Shown piece by piece: positions 16,383 to 24,217 of a DNA stretch of 64,000 nucleotides. The DNA is from Lacisediminihabitans sp040549525 (GTDB lineage Bacteria > Actinomycetota > Actinomycetes > Actinomycetales > Microbacteriaceae). The position numbers and the translations under genes are program-made. Below the pieces are notes generated by a model. The model was not told the origin of the DNA. It did no database searches and saw nothing but the letters and a program-made list of their open reading frames with translations. Position 1 is the stretch's first letter, and each line of letters starts with the position of its first letter. The stretch covers positions 310,001 through 374,000 of the forward strand of contig NZ_JBEPTM010000001.1 of assembly GCF_040549525.1 (NCBI RefSeq), in the 5' to 3' direction.

Positions 16383-17735
16383 ATGACGAAACTGAGACTC
16401 GCCATTGTCGGCGCCGGTCCCGCCGGAATCTACGCGGCGGACATCCTGCTCAAGGCGGAGAAGAACTTCGACGTGTCGATCGACCTCTTCGAGCAGCTTC
16501 CGGCACCGTACGGGCTGGTGCGCTATGGCGTGGCTCCGGACCACCCACGCATCAAGGGCATCATCACCGCGCTGCGGGAGGTGCTCGACACCGGTCGCAT
16601 CCGGCTGTTCGGAAACGTCCTCTACGGCCGCGACATCACGCTCGATGACCTGAAGAAGCACTACAACGCGGTGATCTTCTCGACCGGCGCGGTGCGGGAT
16701 GCCGACCTCGACATCCCCGGGATCGATCTCGAGGGAAGCTACGGTGCGGCCGAATTCGTGAGCTGGTACGACGGTCATCCTGATGTTCCGCGCGCGTGGC
16801 CGCTGACGGCGAAGGAGGTCGCGGTGATCGGCAACGGCAACGTCGCTCTCGACGTTGCCCGGATCCTCGCCAAACACGCGGACGACCTGCTTCCCACCGA
16901 GATCCCGTCGAACGTCTACGACGCCCTTCTCGCGTCACCGGTCACCGACGTTCATGTCTTCGGCCGTCGCGGTCCGATGCAGGTGAAGTTCACGCCGCTC
17001 GAACTGCGCGAGCTCGGCGAGTTGCGCGACGTGGACATGATCGTGCACGACGAGGACTTCGACTACGACGAGGCCTCGAAGACGGCCATCGCGACCAACA
17101 AGCAGGTGTTGGTCATCGACAAGGTCTTCACGCAGTGGCGCGCTCGCGATGCCGGCACCGCATCCCGTCGGCTGCACTTGCACTTCCACGCGAAGCCGGT
17201 GGAAGTCACCGGAGACGGCCGGGTCGCGGGATTCCGCTTCGAACGTACGGCACCCGATGGTCAGGGCGGCGTGATCGGCACCGGGGAGATCCGGGAGCTG
17301 CCGGTGCAGGCTGTCTATCGAGCGGTCGGCTACTTCGGGTCGCCGCTCGCAGAGATCCCCTTCGATGAGAAGCGCGGGGTGATCCCCAATCGTGAGGGCC
17401 AGGTTCTGGATGACTCTGACCACCCCCTGCCGGGCGTCTACGCCACCGGGTGGATAAAGCGCGGACCGGTCGGCCTCATCGGTCACACCAAGAGCGACGC
17501 GATGGAGACCATCAAGCACGTCGTGAACGACCAGGCGAACTGGTGGGCGCCGACGCACCCCGATGAGCAGTCCGTCGTCGACCTGCTCCAGGAACGCGGG
17601 GTCGAATTCACCGATCTCGGTGGCTGGCACCGGCTGGACGAGCACGAGAAGGCCCTCGGCGAGCCGACCGGACGCGCCAGGATCAAGGTCGTGCCCCGTG
17701 ACGAGATGGTGACCGTCTCTCGCGCCTCGGACTGA
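16383..17735 (+). CDS. fprA: Ferredoxin/adrenodoxin-type NADP+ reductase (FprA)
   Basis: This 450-aa flavoprotein has the adrenodoxin reductase-like architecture. The FAD-binding Rossmann motif is VGAGPAGIYAADILL at the N-terminus, followed by EQLPAPYGLVRYGVAPDHPRIKGI. The NADP-binding VIGNGNVALDVARIL and HVFGRRGPMQVKFTPLELREL come next, and GVYATGWIKRGPVGLIGHTKSDA near the end. It moves electrons between NADPH and ferredoxins, feeding P450s or other Fe-S enzymes. The start ATG at 16383 follows AACAAGGAACCC. In-frame upstream starts would overlap the prenyl synthase stop, so they are rejected. Confidence 0.93.
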   Translation: MTKLRLAIVGAGPAGIYAADILLKAEKNFDVSIDLFEQLPAPYGLVRYGVAPDHPRIKGIITALREVLDTGRIRLFGNVLYGRDITLDDLKKHYNAVIFSTGAVRDADLDIPGIDLEGSYGAAEFVSWYDGHPDVPRAWPLTAKEVAVIGNGNVALDVARILAKHADDLLPTEIPSNVYDALLASPVTDVHVFGRRGPMQVKFTPLELRELGELRDVDMIVHDEDFDYDEASKTAIATNKQVLVIDKVFTQWRARDAGTASRRLHLHFHAKPVEVTGDGRVAGFRFERTAPDGQGGVIGTGEIRELPVQAVYRAVGYFGSPLAEIPFDEKRGVIPNREGQVLDDSDHPLPGVYATGWIKRGPVGLIGHTKSDAMETIKHVVNDQANWWAPTHPDEQSVVDLLQERGVEFTDLGGWHRLDEHEKALGEPTGRARIKVVPRDEMVTVSRASD

Positions 17736-17778
17736 TTCGCATTCGGGAACGGGAGACCGGACTCCCGACGGATCCGAG

Positions 17779-19254
17779 CTACTGCACGGCCGCCGTCAGT
17801 CGCGCGGTATTGTCGAGCACCTTCGAACGCAGGGGGCGGGTGAGCCAGTCATCGAGCAGGAGTTCGGTGCACTGCTCGCGATAGGACTCCTCCACCTCGC
17901 GAAGCTGCGAGACGATATGACGCCCGTGGAGCATGACGGAGATCTCGTAGTTGAGGCTGAAGGAGCGCATGTCCATGTTGCTCGAGCCGATCACGGCGAC
18001 CTCATCGTCGATCGTGAAGTGCTTGGCGTGCAGCACCGTCGGCGACTTGTAGAGCCAGATGCGCACGCCGGCTCGCAGCAGGGCCTCGTAATAGCTCCGC
18101 TGCGCGTGGAACACCACGGGCTGGTCGGCGACCGCTGAGCAGAAGAGCTGCACATCCAGCCCGCGATACGCCGCATTGGTGATGGCGTAGAGCATCGAGT
18201 CATCCGGAACGAAATACGGGCTCGTGATGATCACCCGGCGCTGCGCGCTGTACACGAGCGAGTCGAACAGTCGCAGGTTGTTCTCCAGATCGAATCCGGG
18301 GCCACTCGGAACGACCTGGGCGTCGATCGCGTCCCTGATCTTCTCGTCCGGAATGCGGTCGGTCTCTCGCATGAGCAACTCGTCGGTCTCGCTGTACCAG
18401 TCGGTGACGAAGAGGGCGTTGATACCCGCGACGATCGGTCCCTCGAACCGCACCATCAGGTCTTTCCACCTGAGGCCGCGGCGAATGTTTCCCCGCTTGT
18501 TGTAGCTGCGGTCGATCATGTTCTGCGAGCCGGTGAAGGCGAGGGTGCGATCGATCACGAGCAGCTTGCGGTGGTTGCGCAGGTCGGGTCGTTGCCAGCG
18601 ACCACGCCAGGGCTGGATCGGCAGCATCAGGTGCCAGTTCGCGCCGATGTGCTTCAGGCGGCGGATGGTCCGCAGGTAGCCGGGGGAGCGGATGGATGCC
18701 ACGTGGTCGAGCAGCACGCGAACGGTCACCCCTCGCGCCACCGCCGCTTCGAGAGCGTCGAAGAACGGCTTCGTCGTCGAGTCGTACGACAGGATGTAGA
18801 ACTCCGCGTGCACGAAGCGTTTGGCCGTTTCGACGGCCTCCGTCATGGCGGCGAGGGACTCCGAATACTCGGTGTAGAGCTTCGCCGTGTTGCCTCCGAC
18901 GAGAGGCATCGAGCCGAGGGTGCGATTCTGCTCCACGATCGGCTCAAGCCAACCGGGGAAGTCGACTTCCTTTTCGACCCGATCCATCCCCTCGGTGGTC
19001 TCGAGGATGAAGGAATTGATCTCCACCTGCTTCTCGCGTCGTCGTTGCGGGAGTTTTCTGCTGCCGAACAGCAGGAAGAGCACGATGCCGATGTACGGGA
19101 TCAGGAAGATCGCGAGGAGCCAGGCCATCGCGGTCTGCGGCTTGCGATTCTGGGGAACGATGATCACCGCGAGGACGCGGATCACGATGTCGACCACCAG
19201 CGCGATCGTCGCAAAGACCGAGCTCGCAAAGAAGTTGACGATGAAGGAGACCAC
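17779..19254 (-). CDS. cls: Cardiolipin synthase (phospholipase D family)
   Basis: This 491-aa membrane enzyme has two N-terminal helices (about residues 8-30 and 38-60, the PLDc_N part) and two HKD catalytic motifs. The first is in RNHRKLLVIDRTLAFTGSQN; the second is in LHAKHFTIDDEVAVIGSSNMD. It condenses phosphatidylglycerol (or PG with CDP-diacylglycerol) into cardiolipin at the inner membrane. The length is that of bacterial ClsA-type synthases. The ATG at 19254 gives a hydrophobic N-terminus. The yajQ gene lies 21 bp upstream on the same strand, so the pair may be one operon. Confidence 0.93.
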   Translation of the reverse strand: MVSFIVNFFASSVFATIALVVDIVIRVLAVIIVPQNRKPQTAMAWLLAIFLIPYIGIVLFLLFGSRKLPQRRREKQVEINSFILETTEGMDRVEKEVDFPGWLEPIVEQNRTLGSMPLVGGNTAKLYTEYSESLAAMTEAVETAKRFVHAEFYILSYDSTTKPFFDALEAAVARGVTVRVLLDHVASIRSPGYLRTIRRLKHIGANWHLMLPIQPWRGRWQRPDLRNHRKLLVIDRTLAFTGSQNMIDRSYNKRGNIRRGLRWKDLMVRFEGPIVAGINALFVTDWYSETDELLMRETDRIPDEKIRDAIDAQVVPSGPGFDLENNLRLFDSLVYSAQRRVIITSPYFVPDDSMLYAITNAAYRGLDVQLFCSAVADQPVVFHAQRSYYEALLRAGVRIWLYKSPTVLHAKHFTIDDEVAVIGSSNMDMRSFSLNYEISVMLHGRHIVSQLREVEESYREQCTELLLDDWLTRPLRSKVLDNTARLTAAVQ

Positions 19255-19275
19255 TGGTTCGGGTGCGCGGAGGGC

Positions 19276-19764
19276 TCAGCGGAAGTTGACGAACTGAAGG
19301 TCGATATCGAGATCCGCGCCCTTGAGAAGCGCCATCGTCGATTGCAGGTCGTCGCGGCTCTTCGACGTGACGCGCAACTCATCGCCCTGGATCTGCGCCT
19401 TCACGCTCTTGGGGCCCTCGTCGCGGATGAGCTTCGAGACCTTCTTCGCGTCCTCACTGGAGATGCCGTTCTTGAGCGAGACGTCGATGCGGTATTCCTT
19501 ACCGGAGGCGTAGGGATCCCCGGTGTCGAGACTGCGCAGGGAGATGCCGCGCTTGATGAACTTGGCCTCGAGCACCTCGAGCACCGCCTTCACGCGATCT
19601 TCGGAGGAGGCCTTGAGCAACAGCTTCTCGCCGCTCCAGTCCACCTCTGCCCCCACGTTCTTGAAGTCGTACCGCTGGGCGATCTCTTTCTGTGCCTGAT
19701 GGAGTGCGTTATCGGCCTCCATTTTGTCGACCTTGCTCACGATGTCAAAAGTTGGGTCAGCCAT
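19276..19764 (-). CDS. YajQ family nucleotide-binding protein
   Basis: The 162-aa protein starts MADPTFDIVSKVDKMEADNAL and ends DLQFVNFR, the hallmark of the YajQ/UPF0234 family. KNGISSEDAKKVSKLIRDEGPK and KAQIQGDELRVTSKSRDDLQ are the conserved core of its two ferredoxin-like halves. YajQ proteins bind nucleotides (cyclic-di-GMP has been shown in Xanthomonas) and in some species affect gene expression. It is co-directional with the cardiolipin synthase gene. The family assignment is firm, but its ligand in actinobacteria is not known to me. Confidence 0.93.
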   Translation of the reverse strand: MADPTFDIVSKVDKMEADNALHQAQKEIAQRYDFKNVGAEVDWSGEKLLLKASSEDRVKAVLEVLEAKFIKRGISLRSLDTGDPYASGKEYRIDVSLKNGISSEDAKKVSKLIRDEGPKSVKAQIQGDELRVTSKSRDDLQSTMALLKGADLDIDLQFVNFR

Positions 19765-19805
19765 GCCAGCAGTTTAACGGGCGGGTCGGGCGAAGATAGG
19801 AGCCG

Positions 19806-20579
19806 ATGTCGATTCTGCGCGTGATCCTGATCTCCGTGGCTGGCCTGGTGGTCACCGTGGCCGTGATCGGCGCCATCGTGGTGTTCGCGCTGCCGGGAGG
19901 AATTGCGCTTCATCGGCTTCCGGATGCCGCTGGCCGGTCGACCCCGCTCGCGCGGTTCGCGACGGCCGCGCCCGTTACCGCAGCGGCGGTCCCCGCCGGC
20001 CCCGCCCTTTCGGCGCTCGCCGATCCGGCCTGGGTCGCAACCACCGCCAAGAAGACCGGGATTCCGTCGAGGGCGCTCGCCGCCTATGCCGGCGTGGCTA
20101 TCTCGTTCGAGAGTCGTGAGTGCGGAATCGGCTGGAACACGCTGGCGGGCATCGGGGACATCGAGTCGCGCCACGGCACGATCTTCGGTGGGCACATCGC
20201 CGCGGATGGCACGGCCACCCCCGCGATCTTCGGGGTGCCGCTCGCCGGGGGAGCCGTCGCGAACATCCCCGATTCCGATAGGGGCACGATCGACGGAGAT
20301 GCGAGCATCGATCGGGCCGTCGGACCGATGCAGCTCATCCCGGAGGCCTGGCGCAACTGGCATGCGGATGGCAATGCCGATGGGGTACAGGATCCACAGA
20401 ACATCGATGACGCGACCCTCGCCGCGGCGGGCTACCTATGCCGCGCCGGTGGCAAGGCGTTGAATACGGAAAGCGGCTGGCGGCAGGCGGTGCTCGCGTA
20501 CAACGGGTCACAGCAGTACCTGGATGACGTCATCAGGTACTCCACAGGCTACGCAGCCGACGTGGCGCCGTCACCCTAG
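19806..20579 (+). CDS. Lytic murein transglycosylase (MltB/SLT-like)
   Basis: The 257-aa protein has an N-terminal signal anchor (residues 5-30, VILISVAGLVVTVAVIGAIVVFAL) and an extracytoplasmic lytic transglycosylase domain. The catalytic glutamate region is AGIGDIESRHGTIFGG. The MltB-type signature follows as AVGPMQLIPEAWRNWHADGNADGVQDPQNIDDATLAAA and VLAYNGSQQYLDDVIRY. It would cleave the MurNAc-GlcNAc bond of peptidoglycan with anhydro-MurNAc formation. Other peptidoglycan hydrolases in the window (three M23 and one NlpC/P60) suggest a shared cell-wall theme, although this gene lacks the motif found before the M23 genes. Confidence 0.88.
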   Translation: MSILRVILISVAGLVVTVAVIGAIVVFALPGGIALHRLPDAAGRSTPLARFATAAPVTAAAVPAGPALSALADPAWVATTAKKTGIPSRALAAYAGVAISFESRECGIGWNTLAGIGDIESRHGTIFGGHIAADGTATPAIFGVPLAGGAVANIPDSDRGTIDGDASIDRAVGPMQLIPEAWRNWHADGNADGVQDPQNIDDATLAAAGYLCRAGGKALNTESGWRQAVLAYNGSQQYLDDVIRYSTGYAADVAPSP

Positions 20580-20583
20580 GCGA

Positions 20584-21603
20584 TCACCGCGCCGATGGAC
20601 GCGCCGTCGTCGAGCGCACCATGAGTTCGAAGGGGAGCGGCGTGTTCGACGAACCGAGGGTTCGGCGATCGGGGTGCAGCTCGTCCATGAGCAACTCGAC
20701 CGCAAGGCGGCCCTGCAGCTCGGGAAACTGCGCAACCGTCGTGAGCCCGAAGAAGTCGCTGAGCTCGTGGCCGTCGATGCCGATCACGGAGATATCGGCG
20801 GGCACCCGAAGTCCGAGGTCGCGTGCGGCCAGGATGGTGCCGATGGCCATCTCGTCGGATGCGGCGAACACGGCGGTCGGCCGGGTCCGGGGGTTGCCGA
20901 ACAGTTGCTTCGCCGCCGCGTACCCACCCGGAATGGTGAAGTCCGCAGACCGGAACAGCGACGGATCCGGCGAGATCCCCGCGGCTTCAAGCGCGGCCTC
21001 GTATCCGACCCGCCGGTTGGTGGGCAGGTGGAAGTCCCGCTCCGACTCCTGGTCGCCGCCGATGTGGGCGATCGACACGTGTCCGAGGGCGAGCAGATGC
21101 TCCGTCGCGAGCCGAGCGACCGCCACATCGTCGATGCTGAAGGTGCGCACGCCCTTCAGCGGTCCGCCAACGCCCACGATCGGCTTGCCGAGGGCGAGCA
21201 GGCCGGCGAGCTCGACCGGGGTGAGTTCGAGGGAGATCGCGACGACGGCATCCACCCGCTTGCGCAGCAGAAAGTGCTCGAAGACACTGCGTCGTTCTTC
21301 CCCGCCCCCACCGAGGTTGTAGAGGGTGAGGTCGTAGCCATTGCTCAGCAGCGAACGTTCGGCCCCCTCGAGCACCGAGCTGTAGAACCACCGGTTGAGA
21401 AAGGGGATGACGACGCCGATGTTCTTGGTGCGCCCGCTCGCGAGGCTCGAGGCGTTCGAGCTCACGACGTAGCCGAGGTCCGCGGCTGCGGCTGTCACGC
21501 GTGCCTTCGTGATGTCGGAGACGTGGCCGTTGCCGCTCAGGGCCCTGGACACCGTGGCGGTGGACACGCCGGCGGCATCCGCGACCTCCTGGATGCCAGC
21601 CAT
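20584..21603 (-). CDS. LacI-family transcriptional regulator
   Basis: The 339-aa repressor has the LacI helix-turn-helix at residues 3-25 (IQEVADAAGVSTATVSRALSG) and the hinge-helix region around NASSLASGRTKNIGV. The periplasmic-binding-protein-like effector domain continues to residue 339, with ERDFHLPTNRRVGYEAAL and AVFAASDEMAIGTI. It converges on the transglycosylase gene with a 4-bp gap. No sugar gene is adjacent; the GH13 enzymes 4 to 9 kb away are possible targets, but nothing in the sequence proves it. The inducer is unknown. Confidence 0.92.
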   Translation of the reverse strand: MAGIQEVADAAGVSTATVSRALSGNGHVSDITKARVTAAAADLGYVVSSNASSLASGRTKNIGVVIPFLNRWFYSSVLEGAERSLLSNGYDLTLYNLGGGGEERRSVFEHFLLRKRVDAVVAISLELTPVELAGLLALGKPIVGVGGPLKGVRTFSIDDVAVARLATEHLLALGHVSIAHIGGDQESERDFHLPTNRRVGYEAALEAAGISPDPSLFRSADFTIPGGYAAAKQLFGNPRTRPTAVFAASDEMAIGTILAARDLGLRVPADISVIGIDGHELSDFFGLTTVAQFPELQGRLAVELLMDELHPDRRTLGSSNTPLPFELMVRSTTARPSAR

Positions 21604-21734
21604 CCACCCGTCCTCTCACCCATCGTCGTGTGACCGACTGAATCTTATGGCCTCGCTCACCCCGCCCTCGATTTCGCGGGAGCCATTCACCCTGTATCCT
21701 TTATTTGCGCGTTCGGCCCGTGGTCGATGTGCAT

Positions 21735-21816
21735 GGCAAGTTACCCAAGTGGCCAAAGGGATCTGACTGTAAATCAGCCGTCTACGACTTCGTGAGTTCG
21801 AATCTCGCACTTGCCA
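21735..21816 (+). tRNA. tRNA-Tyr (GTA anticodon)
   Basis: The 82-base class II tRNA has acceptor arms GGCAAGT and ACTTGCC and discriminator A. The anticodon arm is CTGACTGTAAATCAG with anticodon GTA, followed by a long variable arm and the T-loop GTTCGAATC. CCA is not encoded. It lies alone between the lacI gene and the inositol monophosphatase gene. Confidence 0.96.
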
Positions 21817-21906
21817 CAGCAGCACCTGCACGACCGACGGCCCGGCTCGATACGAGACGGGCCATTCGTGTCTCATCAGCGCACCGCTACCGAGAGCCAG
21901 GAATCC

Positions 21907-22698
21907 ATGACGGCCGAACTGCTCGAGATCGCCCGCACCGTGGCCGTGCAGGCGGCTGCTCTCGCGCAACTGCGCCGCTCCGAGGGGGTCGAGGTTGCGG
22001 CGAGCAAGTCGTCGACCGAAGATATCGTGACCTTTGCGGATCGGGAGACCGAGGCGCTCATCCGTTCGAGACTCGCCGAATTGCGACCTCACGACGGATT
22101 CTTCGGGGAGGAGAGCGGTGCGGAGACCGGCACGAGCGGTCTCACCTGGGTCGTCGACCCGATCGACGGCACCGTCAACTTCCTCTACGGGATTCCGCAC
22201 TACGCCGTGAGCATCGCGGTGGTCGAGGGGGATCCGGATCCGCTCACCTGGCGCGCGCTCGCCGGAGTGGTCGCGAACCCCGCCAGTGGCGAGACCTTCT
22301 CCGCGCGGGAGGGCGGAGGGGCATACCTCGGCGCTTCGCCGATCCGCGTCGCTCCGGCGGTCGAGCTCTCCCAGGCCCTCGTCGGCACCGGGTTCTCGTA
22401 TCTCGCGGACATCCGTTCGGAGCAGTCGCAGGTGCTCAGCGGACTGCTCCACCGGGTGCGGGACATCCGTCGCATGGGCGCCGCGTCCCTCGACCTGTGC
22501 GCCGTCGCCTGTGGTCGGCTGGACGCCTATTTCGAGCGGCGGCTCAGCCCCTGGGATCACGCCGCGGGTGCCCTCATCGCCCGGGAAGCCGGTGCGCGAG
22601 TCACCGGGATGGATGGCGCGCCGCCGTCTCGCGAGTTCGTCCTGGCCGCCGAACCCACGCTCGCCGCCGGGCTCGAGCGGCTGTTCGCAGAACTCTGA
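21907..22698 (+). CDS. Inositol monophosphatase family protein
   Basis: The 263-aa protein is of the Mg2+-dependent, lithium-sensitive phosphatase fold. Metal-binding motifs are GEESG (residues 65-69), WVVDPIDGTVNFLYGIPHYAVSIAV (around 80-105) and the C-terminal SPWDHAAGALIAREAGARV. It hydrolyses myo-inositol-1-phosphate or a similar sugar phosphate; histidinol phosphate and fructose-1,6-bisphosphate are alternatives within the superfamily. The ATG at 21907 follows CCAGGAATCC. It begins about 90 bp after the tRNA-Tyr gene and may share its transcript. Confidence 0.9.
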   Translation: MTAELLEIARTVAVQAAALAQLRRSEGVEVAASKSSTEDIVTFADRETEALIRSRLAELRPHDGFFGEESGAETGTSGLTWVVDPIDGTVNFLYGIPHYAVSIAVVEGDPDPLTWRALAGVVANPASGETFSAREGGGAYLGASPIRVAPAVELSQALVGTGFSYLADIRSEQSQVLSGLLHRVRDIRRMGAASLDLCAVACGRLDAYFERRLSPWDHAAGALIAREAGARVTGMDGAPPSREFVLAAEPTLAAGLERLFAEL

Positions 22699-22785
22699 GC
22701 GCCGGTTCAGGCTGCGCTGCGACGATGGACGGCATCGTTCCGCGCACGCTGGAGCGATTGCCGTTTGGGCGGCAGTGTCGTACCC

Positions 22786-22801
22786 TTTACCTATTCGTTA
22801 T
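22786..22801 (+). promoter_or_regulatory. Candidate operator, M23 peptidase 1
   Basis: The sequence TTTACCTATTCGTTAT matches 14 of 16 bases of TTTACCGATTCGTTAC upstream of the third M23 gene, and 13 of 16 are shared between the sites before the second and third genes. It contains a direct repeat of TTAC/TTAT at an 11-bp period, the spacing typical of OmpR-family response regulators. A TATAAG that could act as -10 overlaps its right end. MtrA controls M23 and NlpC-type hydrolases in other actinobacteria, so it is the obvious candidate (inference). Confidence 0.55.
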
Positions 22802-22905
22802 AAGTTCCGAGGGCTTGCACCAGGGGCTTAGCGCCAAGAATCACTGACCTACAGACGTACTCGAGTTCTCCAGCTCGCTGTATTTGTTGTTGGAGGACCA
22901 TCAGC

Positions 22906-22962
22906 TTGAACGCCTATCCCTCATCCATGCCTGCATCATCGGTGAATCCGGAGAACCGATAG
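22906..22962 (+). CDS. Possible 18-codon leader ORF before M23 peptidase 1
   Basis: A TTG at 22906 sits 9 bases after a strong Shine-Dalgarno GGAGG (22892-22896). It opens an 18-codon frame (MNAYPSSM...VNPENR) whose TAG ends at 22962, one base before the GTG of the M23 gene. The peptide is Ser/Pro/Asn-rich and resembles nothing I know. Together with a similar short ORF before the next M23 gene, it may set translation of the hydrolase by coupling. It is too short to be certain that it is translated. Confidence 0.35.
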   Translation: MNAYPSSMPASSVNPENR

Positions 22963-22963
22963 C

Positions 22964-23983
22964 GTGGCCGGCTTCGATTGGAGCGCCGAGTCCGCCCGTG
23001 ACCAAGAGTCACGTGACACGGAGCGCAGCGACACGACAGCGGCCGAGCCCGCCGCCACCTCACGCCGAGCCCTGAGGGAACAGGAGACGGCGGCATCCGC
23101 GTCCCGAGTTCGCAGCCTGAAGGCACCCCGAGCACTCAAGGAACCCCGAGCCCGCGCCCCGAAAACCCGAGCTCCAAAAAAAACTTCGGCTCGTGCCGCG
23201 ACCCCGCGACCGAGTGCTCCCCGTGCATCAGCGGTCCGCACGACAACGGTTCGCCCGACCGTGAGTCGCTCGGCCCCCCGTCGCGGGCAGCTCCTGCGCA
23301 AGTTCATCACCGTCAGCGCGATGTTCGGTGCTGGCGCACTTCTCGTCGCGACCTCCCTCCCGGCCGTGGCGCTGCAGATGAACTCGGCCAGTGCTCTGAC
23401 GCCCGAGCTTCCCACCACCTCGAATTCCCAGGTGCAAAGCCTCATCGTGAACCATGAAGCCGCGGATGCCGCCCCCACCCGGGACCCGTACACCGTGGTC
23501 AACACGATCCAGCAGGCCCGCATGAAGTTCGGACTGAAGAGCTTCTCGTACACGAACGATACGAACGGCACGATCCAGTGGCCGTTCCCGTCGCCAGTTC
23601 CGATCAGCTCGGGCTTCGGCGCGCGCGTCTCCCCCTGCGGAGGCTGTTCCTCGTTCCATGAGGGCGTGGACTTCATCCCCGGAGCGGGAACGCCGATCGG
23701 TGCGATAGCGGACGGCACCGTCACCTATGCCGCATATGACGGCAATTTCGGCTACCACGTGATCATCGACCACAACATCAACGGCCAGAAGGTGCAGAGC
23801 CTCTACGCCCACATGCTCGCCGGCTCCATCAAGGTGGTGGTGGGCCAACAGGTCACCGTGACCCAGGAACTGGGCCTGGTGGGGAGCACCGGACACTCCA
23901 CCGGCGCCCATCTCCACCTCGAGGTCCATCTCGACGGCACGCCGGTGGATCCCTTCGCCTGGCTGAAGGCGAACGCGAACTGA
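22964..23983 (+). CDS. M23 family peptidoglycan endopeptidase 1
   Basis: The 339-aa protein starts at GTG 22964 with GGAG about 10 bases upstream. The first 105 residues are Ala/Arg/Lys/Pro-rich and cytoplasmic-like, followed by a membrane segment (FITVSAMFGAGALLVATSLP, residues ~111-130). The C-terminal LytM/M23 domain has the zinc ligands in SSFHEGVDFIPGAG (HxxxD) and GAHLHLEVHLDG (HxH). It ends PFAWLKANAN, a terminus shared with the other two M23 proteins in the window. It would cut peptidoglycan cross-links outside the membrane. It shares a regulatory motif with the other two copies; the second copy follows 230 bp downstream. Confidence 0.9.
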   Translation: MAGFDWSAESARDQESRDTERSDTTAAEPAATSRRALREQETAASASRVRSLKAPRALKEPRARAPKTRAPKKTSARAATPRPSAPRASAVRTTTVRPTVSRSAPRRGQLLRKFITVSAMFGAGALLVATSLPAVALQMNSASALTPELPTTSNSQVQSLIVNHEAADAAPTRDPYTVVNTIQQARMKFGLKSFSYTNDTNGTIQWPFPSPVPISSGFGARVSPCGGCSSFHEGVDFIPGAGTPIGAIADGTVTYAAYDGNFGYHVIIDHNINGQKVQSLYAHMLAGSIKVVVGQQVTVTQELGLVGSTGHSTGAHLHLEVHLDGTPVDPFAWLKANAN

Positions 23984-24033
23984 CGTTCGCCCCCGCTTGC
24001 GGGGCTGGCCTTCTTGGCCGCGTTTAGCTACTC

Positions 24034-24049
24034 TTAACGAATTCGTTAC
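24034..24049 (+). promoter_or_regulatory. Candidate operator, M23 peptidase 2
   Basis: TTAACGAATTCGTTAC is the second member of the motif family (13 of 16 identical to the third site). Here its core, TAACGAATTCGTTA at 24035-24048, is also a perfect 14-bp palindrome. A TATACA hexamer that could serve as -10 lies 6 bp downstream (24055-24060). It sits about 95 bp before the leader ORF of the second M23 gene. Confidence 0.55.
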
Positions 24050-24142
24050 TTTCGTATACACATTGTGATGCTTGGCAGGCGAAGTATCCGTGTGGCCGTA
24101 CCAGTCCAGTGGTGCCGCGCATTCCCGCAAGGAGCAGCAGTC

Positions 24143-24217
24143 GTGTCACCATCGTCCAGTGTTCTCTCGAGCGCGTGTGGGAACGATCTCCCTGTGCGCC
24201 TCCCGGGACTCGTGTGA
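24143..24217 (+). CDS. Possible 24-codon leader ORF before M23 peptidase 2
   Basis: A GTG at 24143 has a good ribosome-binding site (AAGGAG, 24129-24134, 8 bases away) and opens a 24-codon frame (MSPSSSVL...RLPGLV). Its TGA (24215-24217) overlaps a GTG in the frame of the M23 protein at 24214, making GTGTGA. This is the only strong ribosome-binding site in the region and it serves the wrong frame for the peptidase. Coupled translation of a leader peptide and the peptidase is therefore likely; a frameshift in the gene is the alternative. Confidence 0.4.
   Translation: MSPSSSVLSSACGNDLPVRLPGLV

Noticed and set aside
14321..16405. Upstream extension of the menF frame over 2 kb
   Set aside because: It is antisense to menG, the polyprenyl synthase and the start of fprA; isochorismate synthases are about 420 aa, and the GTG at 14320 gives this length.
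22700..22905. ydaO-type (cyclic-di-AMP) riboswitch in the M23-1 leader
   Set aside because: Such riboswitches often precede actinobacterial wall hydrolases, but I could not find the conserved core in this leader; a covariance-model scan (Rfam RF00379) would settle it.
24109..24213. Longer N-terminus of M23 peptidase 2 from the GTG at 24109
   Set aside because: No ribosome-binding site there; the only good one serves a different frame, and similarity to copy 1 begins after 24214. Kept as an alternative.
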